Source: Karstenula rhodostoma CBS 690.94
Taxonomy: Eukaryota; Ascomycota; Dothideomycetes; Pleosporales; Didymosphaeriaceae
Assembly (NCBI GenBank): GCA_010093485.1
Contig: MU001502.1
Coordinates: 1,694,057-1,758,056, forward strand
Reading direction: 5' to 3'
Length of the DNA stretch: 64,000 nucleotides
The notes beneath the pieces were generated by a model. The model had not been told where the DNA came from. It made no database searches and worked only from the letters and a program-made list of their open reading frames with translations. Both the position numbers and the translations under genes were made by a program. Every line of letters begins with the position of its first letter. Within the stretch, counting starts at the first letter, position 1. Shown here one piece after another: positions 34,582-45,531 of the stretch.

Positions 34582-36316
34582 CGTCACTTTGGCGTCCCGT
34601 TGGGGGATTGTGATTGACAAGTGATCGGTGAGGCGACCTTGGTAGGCAGGGGTTGTGCTGGTACGAGACAAGGTATTCCGAGGAATATTTACCGATGAAC
34701 AAACCGTCGGCGACGAACAAGCGCTTACGGAGTATCGTGAATGGACTTGTCCACGTAATACCGTCAGCTCCAGCTGTGTCTATGTTCTTCGCGCAAGTGG
34801 TGGGAGAACAGACAGGGCCTCAGGGTACCGACGAGATCGAGGAAGGCGAGGCTAAGAGGTGCATAGGTCGATTAAGAAGAGGAAGCGGGCCTTGCTGAAG
34901 CAGGAGATATTTAACACCAACAGATCAATAGGAATCCACAATTGAGGCCGCCATGGCGATGCTTAACGTTATATTTCCAGAATTAGACGAACATACTAGT
35001 AATAGTGGCAGGGATGACTGCAGCTAGAAGCGACACTTGACGTTATACTGTATGAGCTGTGCGGAGAACTTCGTAAGGCTAGTATGGAGGACTATCGCCC
35101 GGGTGATGCTTAACGTTATACTTTAAGAACTGGACAAACACCCCTCCACTCACATGACAGCGATGGACTTGAGTATTTGCGAAATGTCGAATAGACATCC
35201 ATGACACTGTAGATTCAAAGTTCAGCTTCGGTGCTAGATTTCTTCATCACCAGGAGAATGCACGATCCATCCTGGTTATAGCAAACCTTCTCACCAAGAC
35301 TACGCCAATGATTGCGTTCCACACCTACCGCGAGAATGATGCCAGCTTACGAAACTGTTTCTATCTAGCTTCTGCGTAAGACCGAGCGGTGCATGATGTA
35401 TCGACAACTGTAAGACCTACGAAAAGTTGCCAAACCCCCACGACGGTCCCTTTCGACTGCTACAGCAAGAGCACCGCAGCCACCGGCTTCTGCATCCCAG
35501 ACAGCTCTCACATCCGGAACCACCGCCGAAGCACATGCATTCAACTCGAGGGCTCTGGCCTCGGTCTGCTAACTGCCATATCTCACCAAGTCAAATGCAG
35601 CTTGATGGCCGTCGAACGCGCAATGAGTTAGATGAACTTTTAGATAGCCTTCTAATGGATGCGCACACGGCGTTGTTGTTTTCGACTCAGGCCGCCCGCT
35701 GCACAATGACGGGAAGAGCAACTCGAAGGCTTCCTATACTCTACCCAATGTTCTCCTGCGTCACTCGTGCGCAAGAGTGCGGTCTAGGTACCACCGAAAG
35801 CATACACGTTGCAGCCACACCCGTGGTTTGAGCCCCAATCTGCGCCGCGGGACTAACCTAGCGCGGAACCTAGTGTGGCGCACACACATGTACCCAAGGA
35901 GCTCCGTCCGCAAGCAGCGTGGACATTCAGAGGCCGTCGATACCTCCTATTGGCTGCAACAAGACGATGTCATCAAATGCGCGAGGCTCCTCGCTCTGAC
36001 CGAGGAGCCTTTGGCTGGTGTTCGGAGTTCAGTCAATATCGGGTTAATCTCAGAGCGGCCAAGTGCATGCTCGACCCCTGCCCAGCTCTCCGATCAAGGC
36101 ACGGCGTGGCGCCTAAACTGGGTGATGAACTTACTTGCCCTTCTACATATTTCACCTTCCTATCTCCGTCTTTTCACCCCCATTTCCAATACTGCTTCCT
36201 GATCGGCAATCGTGAACTCACTCGAGAGCCTTTACGAGCAAACACAAAAGTACATAATGTCTTAGACCCTAATTGCTTCCTGAGCTGTGGCGACCGACTT
36301 CACAGCCTTAACCGCA
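34582..36316. other. Long intergenic region
   Basis: 1.7 kb without a supported gene. It includes the weak repeats at 34959-35140. Open frames at 35389-36462 show no recognisable protein features. Confidence 0.4.
34959..35140 (+). repeat. Degenerate repeat with CTTAACGTTATA core, three copies
   Basis: The words GATGCTTAACGTTATA (34959 and 35104) and CTTGACGTTATAC (near 35038) recur about 70-75 bp apart, each followed by a related stretch (AGAATTAGAC / GAGCTGTGCG / AGAACTGGAC). Probably a decayed tandem repeat; origin unknown. Confidence 0.5.
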
Positions 36317-37879
36317 ATGACGAAACTCTCCGAACTCCCCGTGGGCATTTTGTCGATCATTCTGGAGTATCTCGGCAGGCACGACTACAAAGACATCCTA
36401 CGAGTTTCGAGAACTTTTTACAGAGAAACATTGCCTTTCCTTTATCGCGACGTCAAGTTTGAGGCGACCAAATCCCGCAGTTGCGCCCGGAAACTTGCGC
36501 TCCTTCTCCGGACTCTGCTCGAGCAGCCGCAGTTCGCATCCTATGTCAAAGTCTTCAAGCTTCGTGGACCTCTCCCCTTCTGGACGAAGTACAACCCGTG
36601 GCCCGAGGACGCAAAGGCTGGCCTTGCATCGGTCAACTTGTGGGGGTTGAAAGGATGTACTACCTTGTCCAAGTCGCAGAAGATTTTCGCCTCGAACGAG
36701 ATCTATTCCTTCGTGGACGAGAGCATGCACAAAGAGCAGGAGCAATTCAAGAACCGCAGCAAGGATGCTTTGGCCACGCTAGTGATGACCCGCTTCACTG
36801 AACTGAAGACGTTGGATCTCGGGGATGGATTTCTCATGCACTCGCTTTTCCTTCCGCAGGTGCTCAAACGCGCACCCCGCCTATTCCCCAGGCTCGAGCA
36901 CGTAGTCCTGGGCGACAAGAGATTCGATCCTGAGAACTCGGTGTCTTACATGGACCTGGACCTCATCCGGCCAATCTTCTACTCCAACACTGTCCGCACG
37001 TTCGAATACCTAATGACGCAGCCTTGGCAGCTAAACTGGAACCGTCCCGTCTCGCCACGCAATGAAACTCTGACGATGCTCCGCCTTTTCAGGACAAACA
37101 TCACCCGGGGTACGTTGGACCAACTCCTCCACGCCACCCCGCACCTCAAGCGCTTCCACTACGAGCAGGAGATCCTCTACAACAACCACACGCCCGCAGG
37201 CCCGCCACTAGCCCCCTACCTCAACCTCGACGGCCTCAACATCGCCCTCGCGAACCTCAAGAACACCCTCGAAGAAGTCAAACTCAGCGTCGCCCTCGCC
37301 CCTGGGTCCCTCGCCCCCGCGGAGATCAAGCTCCAGGGCTTCCAGTTCCCGCCCATGCAGGGCACCCTCGCGGTGCTGAAGGACATGCAACACCTCGTGC
37401 GCGTGGAAGTCCCGACGGTCATGTTTCTGGGCTGGGCGCCCGACTTCGCGGCGGCGCTGGAGGAGGTGCTGCCGTGGGGGGTGCGGCGGCTCACGCTGCG
37501 GGATGACTTTTTGCTGCACTGTCCATGGGCGACGGGGGCGGCGATGGGCAAGAAGGTTGGGAGGATTGCGGAGTACCTTGACAAGCGGGGCGTGCATGCG
37601 CCGCAGTTGTCAGAGTTTTGCGTGAGGATCAAGCCAAGTGCGAAGGACGGGACGTGGCTGGAGGATGCGCTGAAGGAGGTGGGGATGCCAGAGGCGGGGA
37701 GTAATGTTAGCTTTGGGGTGGAGAAGGAGAAGAGGGCGGAGGTGTGGCGGTGGCGGTTTGGGGAGGGCGTGGGCGGGGAGAAGGTGGAGAGGGAGAGGGA
37801 GAGGGAGAGGATTGATAGTTTGATGGTTATGGGGAGGGAGAGCATGTTTCTGCCGTTGGATGGGATCAGGCTGGGCTGA
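36317..37879 (+). CDS. F-box-like protein, 520 residues, intronless
   Basis: A single open frame from ATG 36317 (a GTG upstream in frame is not a likely start). Residues 3-45 resemble an F-box (LSELPVGILSIILEYLGRHD, then YKDILRVSRTFYRETLPFLY). The remainder has leucine-rich segments (FTELKTLDLGDGF, LKRFHYEQE, VEVPTVMFLGW, VRRLTLRDDF). Near the C-terminus a GA-rich microsatellite (GAGAGG units, 37787-37808) encodes ERERERER, so the tail may vary in length between strains. Base composition of the last 500 bp is G-rich on this strand. Probably a substrate receptor of an SCF ligase; substrate unknown. Confidence 0.75.
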   Translation: MTKLSELPVGILSIILEYLGRHDYKDILRVSRTFYRETLPFLYRDVKFEATKSRSCARKLALLLRTLLEQPQFASYVKVFKLRGPLPFWTKYNPWPEDAKAGLASVNLWGLKGCTTLSKSQKIFASNEIYSFVDESMHKEQEQFKNRSKDALATLVMTRFTELKTLDLGDGFLMHSLFLPQVLKRAPRLFPRLEHVVLGDKRFDPENSVSYMDLDLIRPIFYSNTVRTFEYLMTQPWQLNWNRPVSPRNETLTMLRLFRTNITRGTLDQLLHATPHLKRFHYEQEILYNNHTPAGPPLAPYLNLDGLNIALANLKNTLEEVKLSVALAPGSLAPAEIKLQGFQFPPMQGTLAVLKDMQHLVRVEVPTVMFLGWAPDFAAALEEVLPWGVRRLTLRDDFLLHCPWATGAAMGKKVGRIAEYLDKRGVHAPQLSEFCVRIKPSAKDGTWLEDALKEVGMPEAGSNVSFGVEKEKRAEVWRWRFGEGVGGEKVERERERERIDSLMVMGRESMFLPLDGIRLG

Positions 37880-38440
37880 GTTACGAGGATATGAAGAGTC
37901 TAATGAGCATGGTAATTGACGCGGACGTGTTGGATGTGTAGATTCGCTGGATGGGGATGAAACCGCGGATTTCGCTTGTCTGCTGAGGACCGCCATGATT
38001 CCTTCGAGTTGATCGCAGCGCAGAAGGTCGTGACAGTGTCGTCGGCCTCCATATGCCATCACACTAACCCCATCTGTGCAGCCTCCTCTCCAGCGCGCCA
38101 AGTCTGCCACCGCGCTCACTCTGGCGCGCCAAATACGGTCATCGCATTCACAATCGCATGACATTGGCCGCGCATCAAGGCGACCCTGGCTGGCGCGTCG
38201 CACTAATCCTTCACAAGCAGGGTTCGTCCCGCAGCAGACGTGCCGCAACAGCGTCATCGACGTCATACCTGTTCCCATTGCATTCCCAGCCTCCCGACCT
38301 GCTTTTTACCTAAAGCTGGCACGGCCACAGCGTGTCTCTTGTCGTCTGCATTCGCTTTTCGCTCTGCTTTACTTGTTGTGCAGTTCAACCCATTCATATA
38401 ATACCCACTTCTGTTGTAGCTAGCTACTTTCGAAGACATC
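37880..38440. other. Intergenic region
   Basis: 561 bp between the F-box-like and BTB genes; no gene or repeat recognised. Confidence 0.4.
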
Positions 38441-39484
38441 ATGACGGCCCCGCAAGACAAGCCGCTCAATGAGTACGCATCTTCTTCCTTCCCAGCCTCG
38501 CGATGCGCCCAGCAGAAGCAATCCCTCCCCCATTCTCAGTCTTCGCATCAAAATACGTGAACGAAATGCATACTAACCCCCGTCCACAGGCTCCTCTCCC
38601 GCTCCATGGTCGACATCTACGTCGGCCCGGAAAACACGCACTGGATCCTGCACGAGAAGCTCCTGTGCCACCACTCCCCCTTCTTCCGCAGCATCTTCTA
38701 CGCCAAGGGCAGCACAACCACCTCCTTCGGCCTCCCCGACGAAGAAGACGCCCCCTTCAAGACGCTCGTCGGCTGGCTGTACTCGTCGTCCCTCCCCGTG
38801 CCCCGCGAGGAATCAGACCTCACCATGCTGCTCGACCTGTACCTCATGGCGGAGAAGTTCCGGATCCCCGGGCTGATCGCCGACGTCCTGCAGGTGGTGC
38901 GCGAGTGGTACAAGTTCAGCGACAGCTACCCCGGGCTGCGCCGCGTGCAGTACGTGTATGCCAACACGGAGGACGGGAGCCCCATGCGCCACATGCTGGT
39001 GCACAGCGTGGCGCGCATGGTGGTGCTCGAGCAGGGCATCCCCAGCCACTGGGACAAGGCGCTCAAGAAGAATGGCCAGCTCGCCGTGGACATCCTCAAG
39101 GCGATTCAGAACTGGCGGCTCGACGAGGCGAGCATCCCGGATGCGCGGGACGACCCTGCCGACGCCGAGGAGCTCATCGACGTGGAGGCCGAGATGGTGG
39201 ATGCGGAGGAGGGCGACGCCGAGGGCGCGGTGGAAGCCGACGCTGATGAGGGCGACGCCGAGGAGGTCAATGGCCAGGACGACGACGCAGAGGCAGAGGC
39301 TGGCGAGGATTCCACAGACGACACCGTCGTCGACAGCCCCGTGCAGGCGCAGCACCCCGCGGGCAAGAAGCTCGGGGGCGCGGGCGGCAAGGCGTCCGAC
39401 ATGGCGAAGAACTTCAAGGAGATGAGCCTGGGCGTTGTGCCCAACGGGCTGACCAACAACGACTACGGCACCCTCGCGCACTAG
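38441..39484 (+). CDS. BTB/POZ domain protein with acidic C-terminus
   Basis: Exons are 38441-38472 and 38590-39484; the 117-bp intron starts GTACGC and ends ATACTAACCCCCGTCCACAG with a perfect TACTAAC. The product is 308 residues. Residues about 15-120 are a BTB fold (MVDIYVGPENTHWILHEKLL, then CHHSPFFRSIFYAKG and FKTLVGWLYSSSLPV), a dimerisation module often used as a Cullin-3 adaptor. Residues about 200-260 are very acidic (repeats of EGDAE and DADEGDAEE), probably disordered. The C-terminus ends LTNNDYGTLAH. No kelch or zinc-finger domain is present. Role unknown. Confidence 0.85.
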
Positions 39485-40148
39485 GTTGTGCGGCCGGTGC
39501 TTCTTCCTCGCGCATGAGATTGACTTAACTTACCCTCCTCTTGGCTTCAATTTGCATTGGCGACACGACACGGTTTCAGGGGTAAAAAAACACACGGCGT
39601 TGGTTGGGTCCGACTTGGTTTTTTTTCTCTTTCTTCTTCGCCTCTAATACTTTTGGCTTCTTCCTTCGATGTGTACTTCAGATACCTTTTATGTATAGTA
39701 CGGTATATGTGTTATGTTATTCTATCCATGTGAGCTGGCGAAATGGTACTTGCTTCCACCTTGATTGCAAACCACATTGCTGTCGACGTATAAATCCAAA
39801 TTGTATACGCGACTTTCCTAAAAGTACTGGAGTGTTGCTAATGTGAGCTTGCCTGTGCTGCATGATGGCAGGCGGTGCGAGATGACAAACGGAGATATAC
39901 TCACACGAGCCTAGATGAGCGATTATAATCTCATATCATTAGTTCTTGCTTGGGTGTAGACGATGCGGGAAGCCCCCGCAGCTAGCCTCCGCGAGATTGG
40001 TATATACGTATTCCTGCGTAGAAAGGCAGATTGCACAGGGCAGGGCATGGACACGCGCCAAACTCCAGGTGCGCGAACAAAAACCATGGTATCAAAAACA
40101 GACCGCGCCTTATGCATGCATCTCCTCATCGCCCGTTCTCCCATCCCT
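39485..40148. other. Intergenic region between convergent genes
   Basis: 664 bp, with T-rich stretches after the BTB gene stop (39618-39650) consistent with 3' UTR. Nothing else is recognised. Confidence 0.4.
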
Positions 40149-41789
40149 TCACCTCGCCGAAGAAACCAACGCGAAGTGATTCTGCATCTGCAGCGACTCC
40201 AGAGCCAGCTCGTTCCATTCGATTCTCCAGTCGCCGTTGGCACGGAACGGGTCCTTGTGGATGAACTTTGACACATCCTCCTGCATCTTGAGCACCTCGA
40301 GATAGCCGACGACTTCGGCCAGGACGTCCTGAACGGGGGTGTGAGGGTCGACGCCCTTGAACTCTGGGATCTCGAGGAGGTTGTGGGGCTGCGCGGCTGC
40401 CTTGAGCGACGAGTCGTCGATGAGGATGGTGTTGCGCTGGTCGAAGCGGGCGCCGGGGGCGTGGCGTTGGATGTCGGTGGATGCCCATATGCGCTGCAGG
40501 TTCTTGTAGCACTGGACGTTGAGGCTGTAGTGCTTTGGCGCGAGACCGAGCGTGTCCCTGGCCCAGCAGCCGATCAGGCGGTGGCGGTAGTCGCCGAGGC
40601 CGATTTCCACGAGGACGCTTACGTTGTCTGGCTTTGCGGATGACCAGACCATGACGGCAAAGTGGTCGAAGAGGTACGCGAGGAACTGCTCGAGGAAGGG
40701 CCGGGCAATCATCTTCCGTGGCTGCTTGCGGGAGTTGGGCCGGTAGATCAGGGTGCCGTTTAGATCTAGGATCACGAGCTTCCTGGAGGGAGGAATCCTG
40801 ACCTCGGCTTGGAGCGAGGCTTGCGTCAGGTACTGATGGGTCGGTATAGGCGCGGGAAGATAAATCTTCGGGTCCTTTTTCTTCTCATTTTGTCCGTTTG
40901 GTACTCCAGCACTACGCGTGTTGTCAGTTCGCCGTTTCTGGACCTTGCACGATCGAGCCGTGTGGAGGCAGGCATACTCATTGGGGGTCTCCGAGGCATT
41001 CACCTGCGACTGTTCCATGTTCGAGGATGGTTGCACAAAGCGAGGGAGGCCGGCAGGCGGATGTGGGATCTGTCCAAAGGGTCTGCGAATGTTGTTAGTT
41101 GACCGTCTCCACGGGGGCTGTTTGCTTTCATACTGCGCTGTCGCACTCGCCGGACTTGGTGTCATAGGAGGCGGAAACGGAGGCGGAAACGGAGGCGGAA
41201 CCGGGAAACCACCAGTGAAGAAATGTGGCAAGGCACCGCCAAACGGAGGCGGAGGCGGTGGAAAGGGAGGGTTGTTGTTGTTGAAGGGGCCCTGTCCCGT
41301 GAACCAGTGCGATAGCGAGTGTTTGCCATTAAGAGGACCCGGCTGTGTGAGTGCAAACGAGCCCGCAAATGGAGGGGCACCGCTGGGGGCTTTCGACGGC
41401 GGGAGGTTGCCGTTGAAGAAGCCTGACTGATTGGGCAGCTGTCCGGTCGCAGGACGCGGCTGCCGGAGCTGGGCATTCTCTTGACGATAGGCCTCCGTTC
41501 TCCGGTCCTCCTCGGTCAGGCCATTATTGGCAACATGAATGGCCTCTTCGGCCCATTGCGGGAACGAAGGGCGTGGAGGAAGAGCATGCGCCGGCGGAAG
41601 GAAGTTGGCGGGGTTGTGGCCATTTTCAGGCGCGCGAGGTGGGTTGTTCTGGTTGTTGGCGTTGCCACTCATCGTGACAGACGTGCTTTTGGTTGCAGTT
41701 GCCGGAATTGACTTTGTTTTATTAGCACTCGCGGACTGCATCTGTTGTTGGACATGGTTGTACCGGAGAGGCGGCGCCGACAACGCCAT
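40149..41789 (-). CDS. FCP1/NIF-homology (HAD-type) protein with proline-rich N-terminus
   Basis: The frame from ATG 41789 is open for 546 residues. A likely in-frame 66-nt intron lies at 40977-40912 (GTATGC..ACTGACAACACGCGTAG), which would leave 524. The first 60% is Asn/Pro-rich and disordered, with PPPPPP and FPPPFPPP runs. The C-terminal 190 residues form an FCP1-homology domain: RKLVILDLNGTLIYRP, HFAVMVWSSAKPDNVSVLV, and RNTILIDDSSLKAAAQPHN. The HAD motif I reads DLNGT, with Asn in place of the second Asp (40766-40752). Active phosphatases of this class use DxDxT, so catalysis may be changed or lost; related fungal proteins may share this. Possibly a regulator of phosphorylated nuclear or membrane targets (inference). 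Divergent from RRP36, 243 bp away. Confidence 0.85.
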   Translation of the reverse strand: MALSAPPLRYNHVQQQMQSASANKTKSIPATATKSTSVTMSGNANNQNNPPRAPENGHNPANFLPPAHALPPRPSFPQWAEEAIHVANNGLTEEDRRTEAYRQENAQLRQPRPATGQLPNQSGFFNGNLPPSKAPSGAPPFAGSFALTQPGPLNGKHSLSHWFTGQGPFNNNNPPFPPPPPPFGGALPHFFTGGFPVPPPFPPPFPPPMTPSPASATAQYESKQPPWRRSTNNIRRPFGQIPHPPAGLPRFVQPSSNMEQSQVNASETPNEYACLHTARSCKVQKRRTDNTRSAGVPNGQNEKKKDPKIYLPAPIPTHQYLTQASLQAEVRIPPSRKLVILDLNGTLIYRPNSRKQPRKMIARPFLEQFLAYLFDHFAVMVWSSAKPDNVSVLVEIGLGDYRHRLIGCWARDTLGLAPKHYSLNVQCYKNLQRIWASTDIQRHAPGARFDQRNTILIDDSSLKAAAQPHNLLEIPEFKGVDPHTPVQDVLAEVVGYLEVLKMQEDVSKFIHKDPFRANGDWRIEWNELALESLQMQNHFALVSSAR

Positions 41790-42032
41790 GAGGGGCACGC
41801 TTGCCAAGCTTTTTGTTGCTGCGGGAACTGCGGGAGATTATTCGAAGATACGGCACTCTTGGAGGTCGCATAAAGTATTGGTGAAGGTGAAGGTGATTGC
41901 GGCGCGTCTACCTAGGATTTTGTGGACCCTGGCCGCGGGAAGGTCGGCGAATCGGCGCGGGGAGTCCCAGTAAAAAGTCATGAGAAGCCACCGCGCTGCG
42001 CTGCCCGCAACCTCGACCACGACACGCTCGCC
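41790..42032. promoter_or_regulatory. Compact divergent promoter, NIF-type gene / RRP36
   Basis: Only 243 bp separate the two start codons, so the promoters must overlap. No element was identified. Confidence 0.5.
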
Positions 42033-43150
42033 ATGCCCCTCTCCTCAAAACTTGACCGCAAGCTGCGCGCTGCCGAGGAAACTTCCGACGATGAAGAATA
42101 CTACGAAGTCACGGATCGATCCTCATCGCCATCCATCATTGAGACTGGAGAAGGCGGGGAGCTGCTAGACTCGGAGGACGAAGACGAGGGCGACGAGGAT
42201 GGGTCCGATGCCGAGGACGTGGTATGTATATTGGCTCGTGGTTGATTGACTTGCACTAATATCTACTAGTCGGACGACGGTGAAGAAGAGGCGAAGGCGC
42301 AGATGAGCAAAGTCTCGTTTGGCGCATTAGCAAAAGCCCAGGACGCAATCTCTGCAGACCGGAAACGGAAACGTGGAGAGGAGTCCTCAAAATCGCAAGA
42401 CGATAAGCTCCAGGCCTTGAGGCTGCGATTGCAGGAGATCAAGGCCGCAAAGCTCGCGCAAGACGGCGCTCCGCAGCCGAAAACGAAGGCCAAGAAGTCG
42501 CGACCGACCAAGGACGTGGAAGCGAAAAAGAAAGAAGAGGATGATGATAGTGACTCCGATTCCGACGCTGCGCCGGCTGGTCGATCTAGCAAGCATGCTC
42601 CCGCCGTGCAAACTAGCAGAAAAGCAGTTTCGAGAAAGCGCCAGGTCGTCGATGCGAAGAAGCCCAAGTTCCGCGACCCCCGCTTCGACGTCGGCGCGCC
42701 GCCAGACGAGCACACACTCCAAAATCGGTATGCCTTCATCAACGACTACAAGAAGTCGGAGATGAACGACCTGCGGGACGCGATTAAGAAGACCAAGAAC
42801 GACGCAGACAAGGAGAAGCTCAAGAAGAAGCTCATGTCGATGGAGTCGCAGATGAAGGCCCAACGCAACAAGGACCAGCAGCAGGACGTGATACGCGAGC
42901 ACAAGAAGAAGGAGAGGGAGCTGATCAAGCAGGGCAAGCAGCCATTCTTCTTGAAGAAGTGTAAGTTCGTCCTGGATCAGTGGAGCTGCATTTTACTAAC
43001 CGCTCTTTAGCCGAACAAAAGAAGATCGCTTTGGTCGAGCGCTTCCAGAACATGAAGTCCAAGGACCGCGACAGGGCCATCGAGCGCCGTCGCAAGAAGG
43101 CGACGGCAAAGGAGCGGAAGAACATGCCCGACGAGAGGCGCGGAGTGTGA
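42033..43150 (+). CDS. RRP36: rRNA biogenesis protein RRP36
   Basis: A nucleolar factor for early cleavages of the pre-18S rRNA (90S/SSU processome). Exons are 42033-42221, 42270-42960 and 43011-43150; introns of 48 and 50 bp (GTATGT..CTACTAG; GTAAGT..TTTACTAACCGCTCTTTAG). The protein is 339 residues. The N-terminal 75 are acidic (DSEDEDEGDEDGSDAED), the centre is Lys/Ser-rich, and the conserved RRP36 core begins at KKPKFRDPRFDVG. It is followed by YAFINDYKKSEMNDLRDAI, long charged helices, and the C-terminal KKIALVERFQNMKSKDRDRA and RRRKKATAKERKNMPDERR. Very clear family match. Confidence 0.95.
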
Positions 43151-43524
43151 GGCATGTTCACGATATCTTGAGATACCCACTATACAACTACGCTTCGATG
43201 AAACAGTTTACACCCCGGTCCACTTGGGTGTCCCTAATTCTGGTTTTCTAAGGATCGTGAAGCCTATGATGGTTGGGAACATGGCATTGTGGGGATGTGG
43301 GGTATGGTCCTGCGTCAACAGAGCAACCGCAGTACTGCATATCGCCGGTGCAATGCCCAACCTGATGTGGGACCGTACCAGCCTTGCGCGTATATATCGA
43401 TGTCCCGTAGATTTACGCGAGCCATCTGTGTACAGCAACAGACCGAGTTTACAGTACTACATTCTCATTTTAGATCGGTTCATAGTTTCGAAGTCATTGA
43501 AGAGGTGCTGTGTACCACTTTCCA
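43151..43524. other. Intergenic region
   Basis: 374 bp between RRP36 and the oxygenase gene; no feature recognised. Confidence 0.4.
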
Positions 43525-44559
43525 ATGTCGTCACTTCAAGACCTCCCTCCCTTCCCTTCCGACGTCCCCACCGCCCCTATTGCTCGCATCGCTCTCTATT
43601 CCTTACTCGCCTCAGAACCATCAGCCTGCGCCTCCGTCCTCGAAGCATGCCGAACCCATGGCTTCTTCTATCTTGACATGGCCTCCACCCCCCTCGGCTC
43701 ATCCCTCCTTTCAGCCTCAGCCCGCCTCCACGAAATCTCCCACCAAGTCTTTGATCACGACCTCGATTATAAGACAGCCCATGACCTCATCAAGGGCGTC
43801 TCCCTCTTCGGCTACAAGCGCGCTGGCACAGTAAAAACCACCGACCCGACCCTCCGCCCCGATTCCACCGAGTTTTTCAACATAGCCAAAGACCACGTGC
43901 ACGCCATCAAGCCATCTCTCTCCTACCCTTCTGAGATAACAGCGCCAGAGACATGGTCCTTACTCCATGCCTTCACGCGCGACGCACACGCCGTGGGCAT
44001 GCTCATCCTCCGCATGCTCGCAACCCAACTTGACGTCGCCCCGACAGCGTTCACAGCGAAGAACGACCTCAACCAGCCAAGCGGCGACCACGTGCGTCTC
44101 ACGCACCAACCTGCGCGCGTACCAGACGCCACCAACGCCATCGGCCTACCCTCGCACACCGACTTCGGCAGCGTAACGCTCCTCTTCAACTGGCTCGGCG
44201 GGCTGCAAATCCAGTCGCACGACCCCGCGCATCTCGACGAGTGGGCGTATGTCCGCCCGCTGGCGGGCCACGCGGTTATCAATCTGGGGGACGCGATGGT
44301 GACGTTTACGAACGGCGTGCTGAAGAGCGCGAAGCACCGCGTTGTGGACGCGCCGGGGGAGCAGGGTCGCGTGGGGAGGTATAGTGTGGTGTATTTTGTG
44401 AGGCCGCATGATGAGGCTGTTATGGAGGCGTGTGAGGAGTTTAAGCATTTAGGGGGGAAGGGGAGGGTGGCGGGGAAGTTTGAACCTCGGGTGGAGAGGG
44501 GGGAGGTGTTGAGGGCAGGAGAGTGGATGAGGCAGAGGGCGGTGCAGTTGGGTAGTTAG
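43525..44559 (+). CDS. 2-oxoglutarate/Fe(II)-dependent oxygenase (isopenicillin N synthase-like)
   Basis: A non-haem iron oxygenase of the DIOX family, intronless, 344 residues. The first in-frame ATG (43525) fits the usual N-terminal block (IARIALYSLLASEP, then ACRTHGFFYLDMA). The iron ligands are visible: H211 and D213 in LPSHTDFGSVTLLF, and H271 in SAKHRVV. R285 and S287 (RYS) would bind 2-oxoglutarate. GGLQIQ and NLGDAMVTFTNGVLKS are typical neighbours. Members hydroxylate, desaturate or cyclise small molecules in secondary metabolism and catabolism; the substrate here cannot be read. No obvious biosynthetic partner lies next to it, although an NmrA-like oxidoreductase is about 4 kb downstream. 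Confidence 0.88.
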   Translation: MSSLQDLPPFPSDVPTAPIARIALYSLLASEPSACASVLEACRTHGFFYLDMASTPLGSSLLSASARLHEISHQVFDHDLDYKTAHDLIKGVSLFGYKRAGTVKTTDPTLRPDSTEFFNIAKDHVHAIKPSLSYPSEITAPETWSLLHAFTRDAHAVGMLILRMLATQLDVAPTAFTAKNDLNQPSGDHVRLTHQPARVPDATNAIGLPSHTDFGSVTLLFNWLGGLQIQSHDPAHLDEWAYVRPLAGHAVINLGDAMVTFTNGVLKSAKHRVVDAPGEQGRVGRYSVVYFVRPHDEAVMEACEEFKHLGGKGRVAGKFEPRVERGEVLRAGEWMRQRAVQLGS

Positions 44560-45531
44560 ATTGGGAGGGGTTTCGGGTGGGGGTGGGGGAGTGTGGGTGG
44601 AGATGTAGTACCTACATGCTGATGTACAATCTGCGAACGTAACTGGACATGGAAATATGCAGAAATATATGATCTAGCTGTGATGAGGTCTATCTGACCG
44701 CTTGCTCACTTGCGTGCAGGGTGTTGGACGCGTGGTGGAAATCATACCTTGCCTTTTATACGGTACCGCAAAGTTGAACTGTGAGACGCGTTGACCAAAA
44801 GCAAGCTTTTAATGACTGGCACTTGCATATATAACTATAGGACACGAAACGTAGTGCTCCTTCCCACCGCTACCGGGTTGTCTGTCAAGGGACTGTATAC
44901 AGCGAAGATAGATGACCGAGGTGTTCTGAAGGTTGAAGGACCCCTGTGCTTCGGTGTGTAGTTGCACTGACGCCAGCGGCGCCCGTTGGCGTCGTTATAT
45001 ACACAGCCCGTCCTGGTGCAAGGCTCTCTGTTTGATGTTTGTCGCATTCGGGCTGAGGCTTGCACAATTCGCAACCTGGGAACTAATATGATAAATAACT
45101 TGCCCGCGAAGAATGATCAAAGAGAAGATTCACGCTTATTCCCGTCGATTGATAGCACCACAGCTATTGATATAACTTCCAACTGCGCCCCAACCTTTAT
45201 GATGGAAAGAATCAGCCTTGGGCTGAGTCGCAGGTGCTTGGGTTGTTAGTGCAATCTATTGGCGAAGGCCTTCATGGCAGCAAAAAGGCAAACATAGAAT
45301 ACGACGAGGATGCTACACGTTCTGTTGTAATTGGTTTTACAGCCCAGTTTAAGTAGGCGAAAGAGCAGCGGCACATAAGCAGAGCCACCACATTGTTTGC
45401 CTAAGTAGCTATCACAGCATGATAAGGCAACTCGGATACTAAGACAACCGGGTCTTCACACACATTTAAGCCGATTCTCCCATCCGCAACGATACCATGT
45501 TCTCTCAGGACCATGCAACCTGTCTTGTTCA
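44560..45531. other. Intergenic region
   Basis: 972 bp, with no supported gene. Confidence 0.4.

Noticed and set aside
45498..45531. Earlier ATG for the CorA-like gene (45498)
   Set aside because: It is in another frame and would need an extra unseen intron; ATG 45532 gives a continuous exon.
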